NCBI RefSeq assembly: GCF_001613385.1
Contig: NZ_BDCG01000023.1
Span: 124,001 to 188,000, forward strand
Source: Nocardia flavorosea NBRC 108225
Lineage (GTDB): Bacteria; Actinomycetota; Actinomycetes; Mycobacteriales; Mycobacteriaceae
Direction: 5' to 3'
Length of the DNA: 64,000 nucleotides
The notes under the pieces are model-generated. The model saw nothing but the letters and a program-made list of their open reading frames with translations, made no database searches and was not told where the DNA came from. The translations under genes were made by a program, and so were the position numbers. This document shows positions 46,619 to 56,459 of this stretch, one piece after another. Numbering within the stretch: position 1 is the stretch's first letter; each line of letters starts with the position of its first letter.

Positions 46619-47328
46619 TCAGCGTGCTGATCGTCGAGGACGAGCCACTCATCGCCGAAGCGCATCAGGCCTATCTCGATCGGATCGCCGGTTTCCGGGC
46701 CGTCGGGGTCGCGCGGACCGGCCGGGATGCGCTGCGGTCGGTGGCTGCCGCGGCGGCCACGGAGGCACCGGTCGATCTGGTGCTGCTGGATATCGGCCTG
46801 CCCGATATGACCGGGCTCGAGGTCGCGGCGACTCTGGTGGGGCAGCGGCCGCGGCCGGACGTCATTGCGATCACCTCGGCCCGCGACCTGGCTCTGGTGC
46901 ATGCCGCCGTCGCCCACGGCGTGGTCCTCTATCTGCTGAAACCGTTCACCTTTGCGGCTTTTCGGGACAAGCTGGAACGCTACCGCGAATACCGGACGGC
47001 GCTGCCCACCGGCGAGTCCGCCGCGACCCAGGCCGATATCGACCGTGCCCTGGCAGTGCTGCGCACCCCGGCACGGAACCAGGGCACACCGAAGGGGGTC
47101 GCGCCCGGCACGCTCGACGAGGTCACCCGCACGGTTCGCGCGGCGCCGGACGGGCTCACCGCTGCCGATGTCGCGATATCGGTCGGTGTTTCCCGGATCA
47201 CCGCGTGGCGGTATCTCGAGCGGCTCGCCGAGGACGGTGTGGTGGACCGGCGCTCCGACTACGGCCGGGCCGGTCGCCCGCGCACCCGTTATCGCTGGCA
47301 GGACGCCCGCGGCGGGCAGCCCGGATGA
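46615..47328 (+). CDS. CitB/DcuR-type response regulator
   Basis: A 237-residue regulator. The receiver has the phospho-acceptor Asp59 in LVLLDIGLPDMTGLEV and lysine in LLKPF. The C-terminal helix-turn-helix (LTAADVAISVGVSRITAWRYLERLAEDGVVDRRSDYGRAGRPRTRYRW) is the CitB form. ATG overlaps the sensor stop (ATGA). The pair probably controls dctA across the divergent promoter. Confidence 0.9.
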   Translation: MISVLIVEDEPLIAEAHQAYLDRIAGFRAVGVARTGRDALRSVAAAAATEAPVDLVLLDIGLPDMTGLEVAATLVGQRPRPDVIAITSARDLALVHAAVAHGVVLYLLKPFTFAAFRDKLERYREYRTALPTGESAATQADIDRALAVLRTPARNQGTPKGVAPGTLDEVTRTVRAAPDGLTAADVAISVGVSRITAWRYLERLAEDGVVDRRSDYGRAGRPRTRYRWQDARGGQPG

Positions 47329-47335
47329 GCGCTGT

Positions 47336-49003
47336 TCAGGGGGTGGTGAGCGCCTCGACCATCGCGGTGCCGAAGGCGAGATCGTTACTGCTCGGCAGCA
47401 CGGTGTAACTGCCGCCGGTGCGCTCGGTGAGCATGCGCAGCGAATCGGAGCCCGCACCGCCGACGACGATGACGTCGATACGGACAGGGGTGGCGGAGTT
47501 GCCCGCCTCATCGATGCGGGTGAGGAGGTCCTCACCGGTGATCTCCGAACTGTCCTCCGGGCCATCGGTGACCAGCAGGATCGAATTGGTGCGGTCGGCG
47601 GCATAGTTCTCGATCGCGTTGCGATAGGCGGCCAGCAGCGCCGGGAGGCAGTCGTCGGTATCTGCTGCCGCCGCCTCGATATCGCCCAGTGAACCCATGA
47701 GCGTCCCGCGGTGCTCGTCGGTGAGCGCGGCGGTGCCGACGACCACGTCGTACGGGCTGCCGCCGGTATTCGCACCGAAGGTCCATATCCCCAGGCCGAA
47801 TTCGGGGGGCATCACGTTGACGGTCGAGGCCAGGGCGCCGACGGCATTGGTCAGCCGGCTCTGCTCGCCGTCGGTGGTGGTCATCGATGCCGAAACATCC
47901 ACGAGGGCGGTCGCGTGCACGCCGAGGACCGGGTTGTCGAGAACGGCGCGGAGCCGGTCCAGCGCGACCCGCGGCGGGGCAGGGACCGGGGTGGCCGGTG
48001 GGGCGGCGAAACCGGCCGCGATCAGATCACGTTGCTGTTCCGGTTTGCGCAGGTACTCGGCGAACAGGCCGGCGATGAGATTCTCGGCCTTGTCCACCCA
48101 CGGCCCGGACATCACGGCGGCCGGATAGTCGGCCACGGGTGCCGCGCCGGCCGGGAGATAGTAGGTGGCGCCGGGGTTCGCGGCGAGCAACCGCTGAGTC
48201 ACCGGCACCGCGTGGACCGCGGCCTCCGCCGGGGCGTCCGCCGACAGTGCCGTGATCGCCGCCGAGGTGTCCGTCACCTCCGGCGCGGCGGCCGCCAGCG
48301 CGGAGACAGCGGAAACGGCCTGCCCGCCGGTCGCCGCCTCCTCGGTGAGCGGCTCGGTTCCGGAGATGGCGCCGGCGACCGCGGCGGCCGCCGCCAGGGT
48401 GGTGTCGCCCGGCGGCAGCGCCAACTGCAAGCCGTTCCAGCCCGGCAGGCCGATGGCTTCCAGCGAACCCTGTTGCAGCCGGGGCAGATCCGCCCACGAG
48501 GTCTGAGTGGCGGCGAGCGCGTGACGAAGCACTTCGGGGACGGCCAGCACGATCGGGCTGGATGCGATGGAGCGCGGTGTGCCCTCGATCAGACCGGGCA
48601 CCCGCATCGATTCGACCTGCCTGGTCGATACCGGAATCCACAGAGCGGGACGGGGTCCGAGCACGGGATTCCAGGTGGCGTCGGAGGTGAAGGCGGCGAC
48701 CATATCGGTGGCCGGCCGCTCGGTGACCACTACCTCGGCACAATGGTCGAGGACCACCGGCCGGGCCTCGTTGTAGCGGGCCGCGATGGTGCGCACCGGA
48801 TCGGCGATCTCCGGGTCGACGGTGACATCCAGGATGGCCGGACCTTCCGCACACGTGCCGCCGGCGGTCGTCCCGCCCGCCGAATCCGGCCGTAATTGCC
48901 ACCAGCCGACAATGACCGCAAGCAGGGCCACGACCACCAGCGCGGTGATCACCGGCCCCTTGCTGATTTCCCGGGAAGAGCCGGTGCTGCGATGGGTACC
49001 CAC
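47336..49003 (-). CDS. VWA-domain protein with extracellular binding-protein-like part
   Basis: A 555-residue membrane-anchored protein. One N-terminal hydrophobic helix (ITALVVVALLAVIVGWW) precedes a solute-binding-like domain (about 50-340) and a von Willebrand factor A domain with the metal site D-x-S-x-S (DVSASM) and ILLVTDG. Mycobacterial and corynebacterial genomes carry such fusions, of unknown role. GTG start at 49003. Confidence 0.8.
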   Translation of the reverse strand: MGTHRSTGSSREISKGPVITALVVVALLAVIVGWWQLRPDSAGGTTAGGTCAEGPAILDVTVDPEIADPVRTIAARYNEARPVVLDHCAEVVVTERPATDMVAAFTSDATWNPVLGPRPALWIPVSTRQVESMRVPGLIEGTPRSIASSPIVLAVPEVLRHALAATQTSWADLPRLQQGSLEAIGLPGWNGLQLALPPGDTTLAAAAAVAGAISGTEPLTEEAATGGQAVSAVSALAAAAPEVTDTSAAITALSADAPAEAAVHAVPVTQRLLAANPGATYYLPAGAAPVADYPAAVMSGPWVDKAENLIAGLFAEYLRKPEQQRDLIAAGFAAPPATPVPAPPRVALDRLRAVLDNPVLGVHATALVDVSASMTTTDGEQSRLTNAVGALASTVNVMPPEFGLGIWTFGANTGGSPYDVVVGTAALTDEHRGTLMGSLGDIEAAAADTDDCLPALLAAYRNAIENYAADRTNSILLVTDGPEDSSEITGEDLLTRIDEAGNSATPVRIDVIVVGGAGSDSLRMLTERTGGSYTVLPSSNDLAFGTAMVEALTTP

Positions 49004-49114
49004 AGGCAGTCAGTCTAAGGAGCACAACCGATCGTGGCGCTACGGACAGCGCTGCCCACGACGCCGGGGCGGCGCGGACAGCACCGCCTCCGGCGTCGTA
49101 CCGGGTTGTGCCGG

Positions 49115-49363
49115 TTACTCGCGGATCATCTTTCCCCGGTCGAATTCGTGCCCGCCCCACACCCCGGACTGGCCCGTCCGTTCGGCGAAGCCGCGGCAGT
49201 CCGGCCGGATCGGGCACCGGCCGCAGACAGCACGCGCGTACTCGAAGTCCTGCGATGGATACGGAAACCACGCTTCGTGGTTCGGGTCGCCACGGCAGGC
49301 GGCGCGATGCCAGCCGTGGCTGTCGGATATGGGCAGCAGATCTGCCAGCACTTCGACGGTCAT
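49115..49363 (-). CDS. WhiB-family iron-sulfur regulator
   Basis: An 82-residue WhiB-like protein. Four cluster ligands C23, C47, C50, C56 (AACRGDP, CGRC, RPDC) and the turn GVWGG (67-71) are present. WhiB proteins bind a [4Fe-4S] cluster and sigma factor to control genes. Which of the Wbl subtypes this is cannot be told. It lies 27 bp after the HNH gene on the same strand. Confidence 0.9.
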   Translation of the reverse strand: MTVEVLADLLPISDSHGWHRAACRGDPNHEAWFPYPSQDFEYARAVCGRCPIRPDCRGFAERTGQSGVWGGHEFDRGKMIRE

Positions 49364-49390
49364 ATCGATCCCCTCCTTTCGCGGATCGGT

Positions 49391-49948
49391 TCAGGGTGTC
49401 GCGGCCAGGTGCTTCCACACCTGCCGCTGTTCACGGGCCAGCGGTTGGGGCGCCCGCGGCTCCCAGAGCAGCCGCATGCCCGCCTCTTCGGGGGTACGGT
49501 CGGCCTTGCCGGTGTTGCAGGGCACACAGCAGGCGATCAGGTTCTCCCAGGTGTTGGGTCCGCCCCGGCTGCGTGGCCGGATGTGGTCGACGGTCGGTGC
49601 CCAGTCGCCGCAGTACCCGCACCGGTTGCCGTCGCGGCGCAGCACCGCGGCATGGGTAGCCCGGCTGCCCGGCGACCGGACGGTGATGTGAGCGAGGTAC
49701 CGGTAGCGCACCAGCCGGATGGTCTCGGGCAGCAGGATCTCGGTGTGCCGGGACCGGATCGGGAAATGCGGCCGGCGCACCACGACCGATTCGGCGATCC
49801 CGCCGACCAGCAGCACCACTGCCCGGTCGGCGGTGACCTGGTCCAGTGCCTCGTAACTGGCGTTGAGCACCAGCACTCGGCTGTGTATCCAATTGTCCGG
49901 CGTGAGAGTCACCGGTCCGGCGACAGCAGGAATCGGCATAGGAATCAC
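49391..49948 (-). CDS. HNH endonuclease-family protein
   Basis: A 185-residue HNH nuclease of the kind common and single-copy in actinobacteria. Zinc ligands C110-x2-C113 and C141-x2-C144 surround the core DH (121-122) and N136. The N-terminal 90 residues (NWIHSRVLVLNASYEALDQV) are the family's own domain. Its cellular role is not known. It is probably cotranscribed with whiB. Confidence 0.9.
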   Translation of the reverse strand: MIPMPIPAVAGPVTLTPDNWIHSRVLVLNASYEALDQVTADRAVVLLVGGIAESVVVRRPHFPIRSRHTEILLPETIRLVRYRYLAHITVRSPGSRATHAAVLRRDGNRCGYCGDWAPTVDHIRPRSRGGPNTWENLIACCVPCNTGKADRTPEEAGMRLLWEPRAPQPLAREQRQVWKHLAATP

Positions 49949-50796
49949 CAGGTTTCGACGGCCGGGGACGACCCGGACTTCAACAGGGGAGAGAATGCGA
50001 ACGCGTCAGCGACGCTGCGGGAGGAGTCGGTCGATCACGCGATCGCCGGCGGGTTTCGCCTGCCGCGACTGTTCGGCGTCCGCCGGCGGTGCCGGCATCG
50101 GCGGGCACTGCGATACGGTGCGCTGCCGTGACCGGGCGCTGTTCGCCGGTGCGATGGGATACAAGATCACTCCTCCCTTCTGAGAATCGTCGGCCGCCCC
50201 TGTGGTGGCCGGGTGGAATACATGGTGGCACAGGGCAGTAGCGGTTGTCGGCCTATTTTCTCCGGGACTGCGCTGCCGGCCGTCCTTGGGCGGGTGCCTC
50301 GGTCGATGCCGGCCCGGGGCGGTGGCGGTAGGAACCGGCCGGCACCGGCTACTCCGATCGGGTGCGGGGCATACCGCACCGGCATTCGGTCACCGTCCGT
50401 GCCGGCCGGGTCGCATGTGGCCGGGCCCCGATCGGCCGGCGCCGCCTGGATGTTCTCCGGTATCGCGCGGCTCGAAGGTGCGCTCTACGACACAAGTGCC
50501 CGGGGTAGGGGCGGTCGGGCGGCGGCGCCCGGGGGCACCCCGCCGTCCGATACCGAGACCGCGGTGGTTACCGCAGGGCGCGGTACCCGGTGAGCCCCTT
50601 GCTGTGGGCGGGGTTCGTCCGGAGCCGCTGTCGCGGGTGCCGCGACAGAGTCCCGGGTGCCTGTCGGCAACGGAGTAGAGTCCGGAGCGGACAGCGGCAC
50701 CCGCCCGCCCTCTCACCCGGCGGCCGAAGCAGCACTACCGGTCGGTAACATATCCATCGACTTTCCACCCGGTATTCGCGGAAGTGAGGCAAGTAG
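49949..50796. other. Long intergenic region upstream of glcB
   Basis: 848 bp between divergent genes for the HNH protein and malate synthase. Several overlapping frames exist, but none shows a recognisable family or good start. One 62-codon plus-strand frame (49995-50183) has a weak AGGGGAG site and several cysteines, but no support beyond that. The glcB promoter must lie here. Confidence 0.5.
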
Positions 50797-52974
50797 ATGA
50801 CAGAGCGGAAAAAGGTCGGCGGGCTCGAGGTTGCCACCGTTCTCCACGACTTCGTCGAGAACGAGGCGTTGCCAGGCACCGGCGTCGATTCCGCCGCGTT
50901 CTGGGCCGGCGCCGAGCGGATCATCAATGAATTCGCTCCGCGTAACCGGGCCCTGCTGGCCGAACGCGACGAAATCCAGGGCAAACTCGACGCCTGGCAC
51001 AGCGAGCACCCGGGCGCGAACTACGATCGCTCAGCTTATAAGCAGTTCCTGACCGAGATCGGCTACCTGCGCCCCGAACCCGCGGATTTCACGATCGGCA
51101 CCACCGGCGTCGACGACGAGATCAGCAGCACCGCCGGCCCGCAGCTGGTCGTCCCGGTCAGCAATGCCCGCTTTGCCATCAATGCCGCCAATGCGCGCTG
51201 GGGTTCGCTCTACGACGCGCTCTACGGCACCGACGCCATCCCGGAGACCGGCGGCGCGGAAAAGGGCACCGGCTACAACAAGGTGCGTGGCGACAAGGTC
51301 ATCGAATGGGCGCGTAATTTCCTCGACGACGCCGTCACCCTGATCACCGGTTCGCATATCGGGTCCACCTCGTACACGATCGTCGACGGGGAACTCGAGG
51401 TCGGGCTGGAGGACGGCACCACGATCGGCCTGGCCGATGCCGGCCAGCTCGTCGGCTATATCGGTGACCCGGCCGCGCCCACCGCGATCCTGCTGAAGCA
51501 CAACGGCCTGCATATCGAGATCCAGATCGATCCCGAATCGCCCATCGGCAGCACCGACACCGCCGGTGTCAAGGATGTCGTCATCGAATCCGCGGTCACC
51601 ACGATCATGGACTTCGAGGATTCGGTCGCCGCGGTCGACGCCGACGACAAGACGCTGTGCTACCGCAACTGGCTGGGCCTGATGAAGGGCGATCTCGCCG
51701 AAGAGGTCAGCAAGAACGGCAAGACCTTCACCCGCACTATGAACCCGGACCGGATCTACACCGGGCTCGACGGTTCCGAGCTGGCGTTGCACGGCCGCTC
51801 GCTGCTGTTCGTCCGCAACGTCGGGCATCTGATGACCAGCGACGCCATCCTGGACGCCGAGGGTAACGAAGTGCCCGAGGGCATCATGGACGGCATCCTC
51901 ACCTCCCTCATCGCCAAGCATTCGCTGCGCGCGGATGTGGCGCTGTCCAACAGCCGCACCGGCTCGGTGTACATCGTCAAGCCGAAGATGCACGGCCCGG
52001 ACGAGGTCGCATTCACCAACGACCTGTTCGCCGCTGTCGAGGATGTGCTGGGCCTGCCGCGCAACACCCTCAAGGTCGGGATCATGGACGAGGAACGCCG
52101 CACCACGGTGAACCTGAAGGCATGTATCGATGCCGCCGCCGACCGGGTGGTGTTCATCAATACCGGCTTCCTGGACCGCACCGGCGACGAGATCCATACC
52201 TCGATGCTGGCGGGCCCGATGATCCGCAAGGCCGAGATGAAGACCCAGCGCTGGATCCTGGCCTACGAGGACTGGAACGTCGATACCGGCCTCGCCGCGG
52301 GACTGCCCGGCAAGGCGCAGATCGGCAAGGGTATGTGGGCCATGCCCGACCTGATGGCCGGGATGCTCGAACAGAAGATCGGCCATCCGAAGGCGGGCGC
52401 GACCACCGCCTGGGTGCCCTCGCCGACGGCTGCCACCCTGCACGCCACCCACTACCACCTCGTGGACGTGTTCAAGCGGCAGGCCGAGATCGCCAGGGGC
52501 GGTGCCCGCGCGAGTGTCGACGAGATCCTGGAGATCCCGCTGGCGGCCGATACGAATTGGAGCGACGCCGACAAGCAGCAGGAACTGGACAACAACTCGC
52601 AGTCGATCCTCGGTTATGTCGTGCGCTGGATCGATCAGGGCGTGGGCTGCTCCAAGGTCCCCGATATCTCCGATATCGCGCTCATGGAGGATCGCGCCAC
52701 GCTGCGTATCTCCAGCCAGCTGATGGCCAACTGGCTGCGGCACGGCGTGGTCACCACCGACCAGGTGATCGCCAGCCTGGAGCGGATGGCACCGGTGGTG
52801 GACCGCCAGAACGCAGGTGACCCGGGCTACCGGCCGATGGCCCCGGATTTTGCCGGGAGCGTCGCCTTCCAGGCCGCGAAGGAACTGATCCTGGAGGGCA
52901 CCACGCAGCCCAACGGCTACACCGAGCCGATCCTGCACCGCCGCCGCCGCGAGGCGAAGGCCAAGTGCAAGTGA
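50797..52974 (+). CDS. glcB: Malate synthase G
   Basis: A 725-residue enzyme that joins glyoxylate and acetyl-CoA to malate in the glyoxylate shunt, with the standard length. Typical stretches are TIMDFEDSVAAVDADDK (the catalytic base region), GVGCSKVPDI and LKVGIMDEERRTTVN with metal-binding residues. GTGAGG site upstream of the ATG. A strong hairpin ends the transcript. Confidence 0.97.
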   Translation: MTERKKVGGLEVATVLHDFVENEALPGTGVDSAAFWAGAERIINEFAPRNRALLAERDEIQGKLDAWHSEHPGANYDRSAYKQFLTEIGYLRPEPADFTIGTTGVDDEISSTAGPQLVVPVSNARFAINAANARWGSLYDALYGTDAIPETGGAEKGTGYNKVRGDKVIEWARNFLDDAVTLITGSHIGSTSYTIVDGELEVGLEDGTTIGLADAGQLVGYIGDPAAPTAILLKHNGLHIEIQIDPESPIGSTDTAGVKDVVIESAVTTIMDFEDSVAAVDADDKTLCYRNWLGLMKGDLAEEVSKNGKTFTRTMNPDRIYTGLDGSELALHGRSLLFVRNVGHLMTSDAILDAEGNEVPEGIMDGILTSLIAKHSLRADVALSNSRTGSVYIVKPKMHGPDEVAFTNDLFAAVEDVLGLPRNTLKVGIMDEERRTTVNLKACIDAAADRVVFINTGFLDRTGDEIHTSMLAGPMIRKAEMKTQRWILAYEDWNVDTGLAAGLPGKAQIGKGMWAMPDLMAGMLEQKIGHPKAGATTAWVPSPTAATLHATHYHLVDVFKRQAEIARGGARASVDEILEIPLAADTNWSDADKQQELDNNSQSILGYVVRWIDQGVGCSKVPDISDIALMEDRATLRISSQLMANWLRHGVVTTDQVIASLERMAPVVDRQNAGDPGYRPMAPDFAGSVAFQAAKELILEGTTQPNGYTEPILHRRRREAKAKCK

Positions 52975-53022
52975 GTGATGTTCAGTGATTGAAAAGTAGC
53001 TTTTGACAGCACTTTTCGAAAC

Positions 53023-53058
53023 GAGTCCCCTCATCTGGAACACCAGGTGAGGGGACTC
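53023..53058. terminator. Strong 16-bp hairpin terminator after glcB
   Basis: Arms GAGTCCCCTCATCTGG (53023-53038) and CCAGGTGAGGGGACTC (53043-53058) pair with one T-G wobble around AACA. It works in either direction. A smaller hairpin precedes it: GAAAAGT (52991-52997) with ACTTTTC (53011-53017). It probably stops glcB mRNA before the next region. Confidence 0.8.
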
Positions 53059-53101
53059 TGTTATCACTGGAGATCAGTGTGGATACCGGCTCGTCACGCT
53101 C

Positions 53102-53125
53102 AAAACGGTCACAAAAACGGTCACA
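53102..53125. repeat. Two perfect 12-bp tandem repeats
   Basis: AAAACGGTCACA occurs twice without spacer (53102-53113, 53114-53125). It lies in the gap between the glcB terminator and the catabolic island. Repeats of this kind may be iteron-like or binding sites; no gene next to them explains them. Confidence 0.8.
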
Positions 53126-53840
53126 CGCGGGAAGGAGTCGGTGTTCAGAAAGCGAATGCTCTACCAGCACCGATGCCTGCCGTCATCGTTGATGGGCATG
53201 GTCGTGGCGTAAGGAAAGTGTGAGATTTTGGTGGGCGGCCGGTGGTGCGTTGCTCCGATACAGTGGATCGTCCAGTGCGTCAGCGGTCCACCGCCGGGGT
53301 GGGGTCCGAGCGTCAAACGCTTCCGCGACCGGCGCGGCCGCGCAGCTGCCGATCATGTTCTTCCGGCGTGTCGTCGCACCGAAACGCCGACGGATTTTCG
53401 CGGCAGCTAATCTTTGGCAATCGTCGGAGTCAACTACACGCGCCTGCCCCGACCAAGTCCTACCCCATCAGACACGGACCGTCACACGGGTGCTCGACCC
53501 GGCTCCTCGCCTGCGCCTATCGAGCGTGGATCGACCGCCGCGACCCCGGCATTGGTCACCGCAGATTCGGGGAGAAGCGCTCGTGATCCGTACGATTCCT
53601 AGCCTCCGACACTCGAGGCTCTCATCGTTTGGCGACCTCACCGGTGGGTCAGTGCGGCCGAACACAAGTGGGCCTGACGAGCAGTTGGACTGTGGCGCAC
53701 CACTCACGCTGGCTACCTGCCACAAACGACGATGTGCGTCATCTAGACGCGATCCGGGCACAGTCCGCATCCAGCACCCGCTCTGGCCGCCCACATAAGT
53801 TCTCGAATCCGGGTTGAGTTCTCATTGGGCCCACCCTATT
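53126..53840. other. Non-coding or degenerate DNA at the island border
   Basis: 715 bp without a convincing gene. The longest frame (53220-53798, plus) has no recognisable family, is rich in Arg/Ser/Pro and lacks a ribosome-binding site. The base composition appears lower in GC than the neighbours. It may be the decayed remains of a mobile element or former gene. Confidence 0.5.
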
Positions 53841-53846
53841 CTTTAA

Positions 53847-53870
53847 TAGATCAATTATCTAACGTATACT
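53847..53870 (+). promoter_or_regulatory. Promoter and inverted repeat of the first island operon
   Basis: TAGATCAATTATCTA (53847-53861) has perfect arms TAGAT/ATCTA around CAATT. A good -10 box TATACT (53865-53870) follows at 3 bp, so a protein at this site would block transcription. A similar TAGAKCAATTAT element recurs at 63529 before the MaoC-like gene. Confidence 0.5.
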
Positions 53871-53893
53871 CGAAACTGGTGTGGGAGGTTCCT

Positions 53894-54718
53894 GTGGTCG
53901 CGGCTGATCTGGGCGGCCGGGTGGCACTCGTCACCGGCGCCGGTCGAGGTCTCGGGGAGGCGCATGCGCGGGAGCTGGCGCGTGCGGGTGCCACTGTTGT
54001 CGTCAATGACTTCGGTGTCGATATCAATGGTGACGCGCCCGATTTCGCCGTGGCCGAACGGGTTGCTGCCGCCATCCGTGCCGATGGCGGCAAAGCAGTG
54101 GCCGAAACGTCCGATATCGCAAGCTTCGCCGGTGCTACCGGGGCGGTGGAACACACTGTCGCCGAGTTCGGTCGCATCGATATCCTGGTGAACAACGCCG
54201 GCATCATCGGAGCCGGCAGTGCCTTGGATTCGATTACGCAGGATGAACTCGAGCGTTTGCTTGCTGTGCATACCGTCGGCACGGTCGGTGCCATCGCAGC
54301 GGCCCTCCCGCATATGAGGCGAGCAGGGTTCGGCCGGATCATCAATACGACCTCCGAGGCCTCGCTGGCCACCGATATCGCCGCGGGTGCGGCCTATGCC
54401 GCCGCGAAGTCCGCGGTATGGGGAATCACCATGTCGGCCTCGAAGGAGGCCGGCGCGGGAATCACGGTTAATGCCGTGTCCCCGGGGGCGCTCACGCGGA
54501 TGTCGGAGGGCTTCCTTCTCGAATCAGGCATCCCGGATGGCCTGGATCTGTCGCCGGTCCAGGTGTCTCGTGTTGTCGTGGCCCTGTGTACCGAGGAGGC
54601 CGGACGATTCACCGGACGGGTGCCGCACACCGCGGGCGGCTTTGTCCGGGAATATGTGCTGCGGCGGCGCGATGACACCGATCTCGCGGAATATCTGCGT
54701 GAACAGCTACTTCTCTGA
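53894..54718 (+). CDS. Short-chain dehydrogenase/reductase
   Basis: A 274-residue SDR with TGAGRGLG (14-21), NNAG in LVNNAGIIGAG, and the catalytic Tyr-Lys in YAAAKSAVWG. It resembles the hydroxyacyl-CoA/17-beta-hydroxysteroid dehydrogenase type IV-like SDRs (VVVNDFGVDINGDAPD). It should oxidise a hydroxyl on a CoA-bound or cyclic intermediate. GTG 53894 has a GGGAGG site. First gene of the island, followed by an NTF2-like gene. Confidence 0.87.
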   Translation: MVAADLGGRVALVTGAGRGLGEAHARELARAGATVVVNDFGVDINGDAPDFAVAERVAAAIRADGGKAVAETSDIASFAGATGAVEHTVAEFGRIDILVNNAGIIGAGSALDSITQDELERLLAVHTVGTVGAIAAALPHMRRAGFGRIINTTSEASLATDIAAGAAYAAAKSAVWGITMSASKEAGAGITVNAVSPGALTRMSEGFLLESGIPDGLDLSPVQVSRVVVALCTEEAGRFTGRVPHTAGGFVREYVLRRRDDTDLAEYLREQLLL

Positions 54719-54773
54719 ACTGGGGGTCGTCGGCACGGGTGTCTGTTGCGTAATGACATGAGGAGCAAGTGAT

Positions 54774-55376
54774 ATGTCGGCCTCCGAATCGTATGCGCCC
54801 CATTTCGGCGCCGCTCGAACCGGCGATCTCGCCGGGGTGTCGCCCGTCGAACGCCTCGTTGCCCACGATGAGATACGGCAGCTCGCTTCGCGGTACGCAC
54901 TCGCCATATCGGCGGGCGATCTGGACGCGCTCGTGGAGTTGTTCGTCGACGATGCTCTCGGTGCACACGGAGAGCGCGGGCCTGCGGCTCTGCGTTCCCT
55001 GTTCACCGGGCATCTGCGTCTTACACCCGTGAATATCCTGCTGATAGCCGGACATGTCATCAACCTGCGCGACGCCGATCACGCGGCCGGCACCGTGTCC
55101 TGTATTGCCGAACTGGGCGACGAGAACCGCTGGATCCGGCAGGCGATCGCGTACGAGGATCGCTACGAGCGGCGTTCGGGCCGTTGGTACTTCGTCGATC
55201 GGCGGCACCGCCTCTTCTACGGCCTCGAGGTGCCGGAGCGGCCCATGGCGCAGCCCGACGCCAAGTGGCCGCGCAACATCGTCGGAAGGGGCAGTATCCC
55301 GATGGGGTGGAGCTCATGGCAGGGCCTGCATGCAGGCGCGGAGTCCAGCCTTCCGCCGTCGCAAGGTCAGGGTTAG
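54774..55376 (+). CDS. SnoaL/NTF2-like protein
   Basis: A 200-residue protein whose core (about 25-150) fits the SnoaL-4/NTF2-like fold: VERLVAHDEIRQLASRYALAISAGDLDALVELFVDDAL, RWIRQAIAYEDRYERRSGRWYFVDRRHRLFYG. Such proteins are small isomerases, cyclases or dehydratases, e.g. ketosteroid isomerase. The C-terminus is long. GAGGAG site before ATG. It lies 55 bp after the SDR and is probably in the same operon. Confidence 0.75.
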   Translation: MSASESYAPHFGAARTGDLAGVSPVERLVAHDEIRQLASRYALAISAGDLDALVELFVDDALGAHGERGPAALRSLFTGHLRLTPVNILLIAGHVINLRDADHAAGTVSCIAELGDENRWIRQAIAYEDRYERRSGRWYFVDRRHRLFYGLEVPERPMAQPDAKWPRNIVGRGSIPMGWSSWQGLHAGAESSLPPSQGQG

Positions 55377-55603
55377 AGCTCTCCAGAGTCTGTTGGACGG
55401 CGGACTCGGCCACCGTCGATCACCCACACCTGTCTTGGGACGTACGGTGTTTCGTCGTCGTCCGCGAGAAAGCAACCACGGCGGGTGGTCGCCTGTATGC
55501 GCTGCGCCCCACCGCGGCGTACAGCCCTGGCAGCTCCCCGTACCGTCGGCGGGAATTCGGTCGGTTGGTTCGCTGACCCGGCACTCAGCGAACCAGCCGC
55601 CTT

Positions 55604-56416
55604 TCAGATCTTGGTCGCGCCGTGATCGACGGTGAGCTGCGTTCCGGTTACGGTTCTCGACTCGTCCGACGCGAGAAACAGGACGGCATCGGCAATGTCT
55701 TCCGGCTGTGAGATCGGGGGATCGAACCAGTACTGCCCCATCGCGCTCTGATACGACGGGTTGTCCTCGAAAACCTTGGCCCCCTCGGATCCCATCCGGC
55801 CCATCGGCGTATCGACTCCCCAGGGATGCACAGTATTGACGCGGATCCGGTACGGCGCGAGCTCGATCGCGGCGGCTTTGGCCAGCCCGACGACGCCATG
55901 TTTCGCGGCGCTGTAATGGGCCTGGCCGGGCAGCGATTTGATACCGGCGGTCGAACTCGTGCAGATGATCGATCCGCCGTTGTCCGCGTCGATCATGATC
56001 GGCGCGGCGACACGCAAGGTGTTGAAGACACCGGTGAGGTTGATATCGATCATCGCCTGCCACCGCTCCACCGATATTTCCCAGAAGCGGCCCCAGGAGA
56101 CGATACCGGCGTTGGCGACCACGATATCGAGCCGGCCGAGCTCCGCCGCGCCGCGCCGGACGAGCGCATCCAGCGTCTCCAGGTCGCGAACGTCCACTGT
56201 CGCCGAGACGGCCCGGCGACCGAGCTTTTCGACACGGTCGACCGTCTCCGCGAGCTCGTCGGAGGTGGCCGGCGGATAGTCGAGCGCGGTGGGGGAGTCG
56301 CAGATATCGCAGATGATGACGTCGGCTCCCTCCTCGGCGAGCCGGATGGCCTCGGCTCGTCCTTGGCCGCGCGCCGCGCCGGTGATGAGCGCAACCTTTC
56401 CCTCGACTCGTCCCAT
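55604..56416 (-). CDS. Mycofactocin-type SDR family oxidoreductase
   Basis: A 270-residue SDR. It shows the pattern of the mycofactocin-coupled subfamily: start GRVEGKVALITGAARGQGR, the long insert CDICDSPTALDYPPATSDELAETVDRVEKLGRR and RLDIVVANAGI. Cofactor motif TGAARGQG (12-19); catalytic YSAAK. In these enzymes NAD is bound tightly and regenerated by mycofactocin. It ends an operon of three genes with the CGSC protein and its partner (58404 to 55604), 43 bp after the preceding gene. No mycofactocin synthesis genes are in the window. Confidence 0.85.
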   Translation of the reverse strand: MGRVEGKVALITGAARGQGRAEAIRLAEEGADVIICDICDSPTALDYPPATSDELAETVDRVEKLGRRAVSATVDVRDLETLDALVRRGAAELGRLDIVVANAGIVSWGRFWEISVERWQAMIDINLTGVFNTLRVAAPIMIDADNGGSIICTSSTAGIKSLPGQAHYSAAKHGVVGLAKAAAIELAPYRIRVNTVHPWGVDTPMGRMGSEGAKVFEDNPSYQSAMGQYWFDPPISQPEDIADAVLFLASDESRTVTGTQLTVDHGATKI

Positions 56417-56459
56417 ATGCCCTTCTCCTATCACATCTTTCGCTTGGTGCCGGGCCCGT

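Noticed and set aside
49995..50183. 62-codon plus-strand frame with several cysteines
   Set aside because: Weak start signal and no recognisable family. It could be real but I cannot support it as a feature of its own.
51031..53067. Long open frame of 678 codons on the minus strand
   Set aside because: It covers glcB, a certain gene with full-length homology, and shows no family of its own.
53140..53165. GGTAGAGC on the minus strand, as in a tRNA D-loop
   Set aside because: No matching acceptor, anticodon or T-arm sequence surrounds it; it is not a tRNA or a clear tRNA remnant.
53220..53798. 192-codon frame in the island border region
   Set aside because: No homology that I recognise, no ribosome-binding site and a composition typical of random GC-rich DNA.
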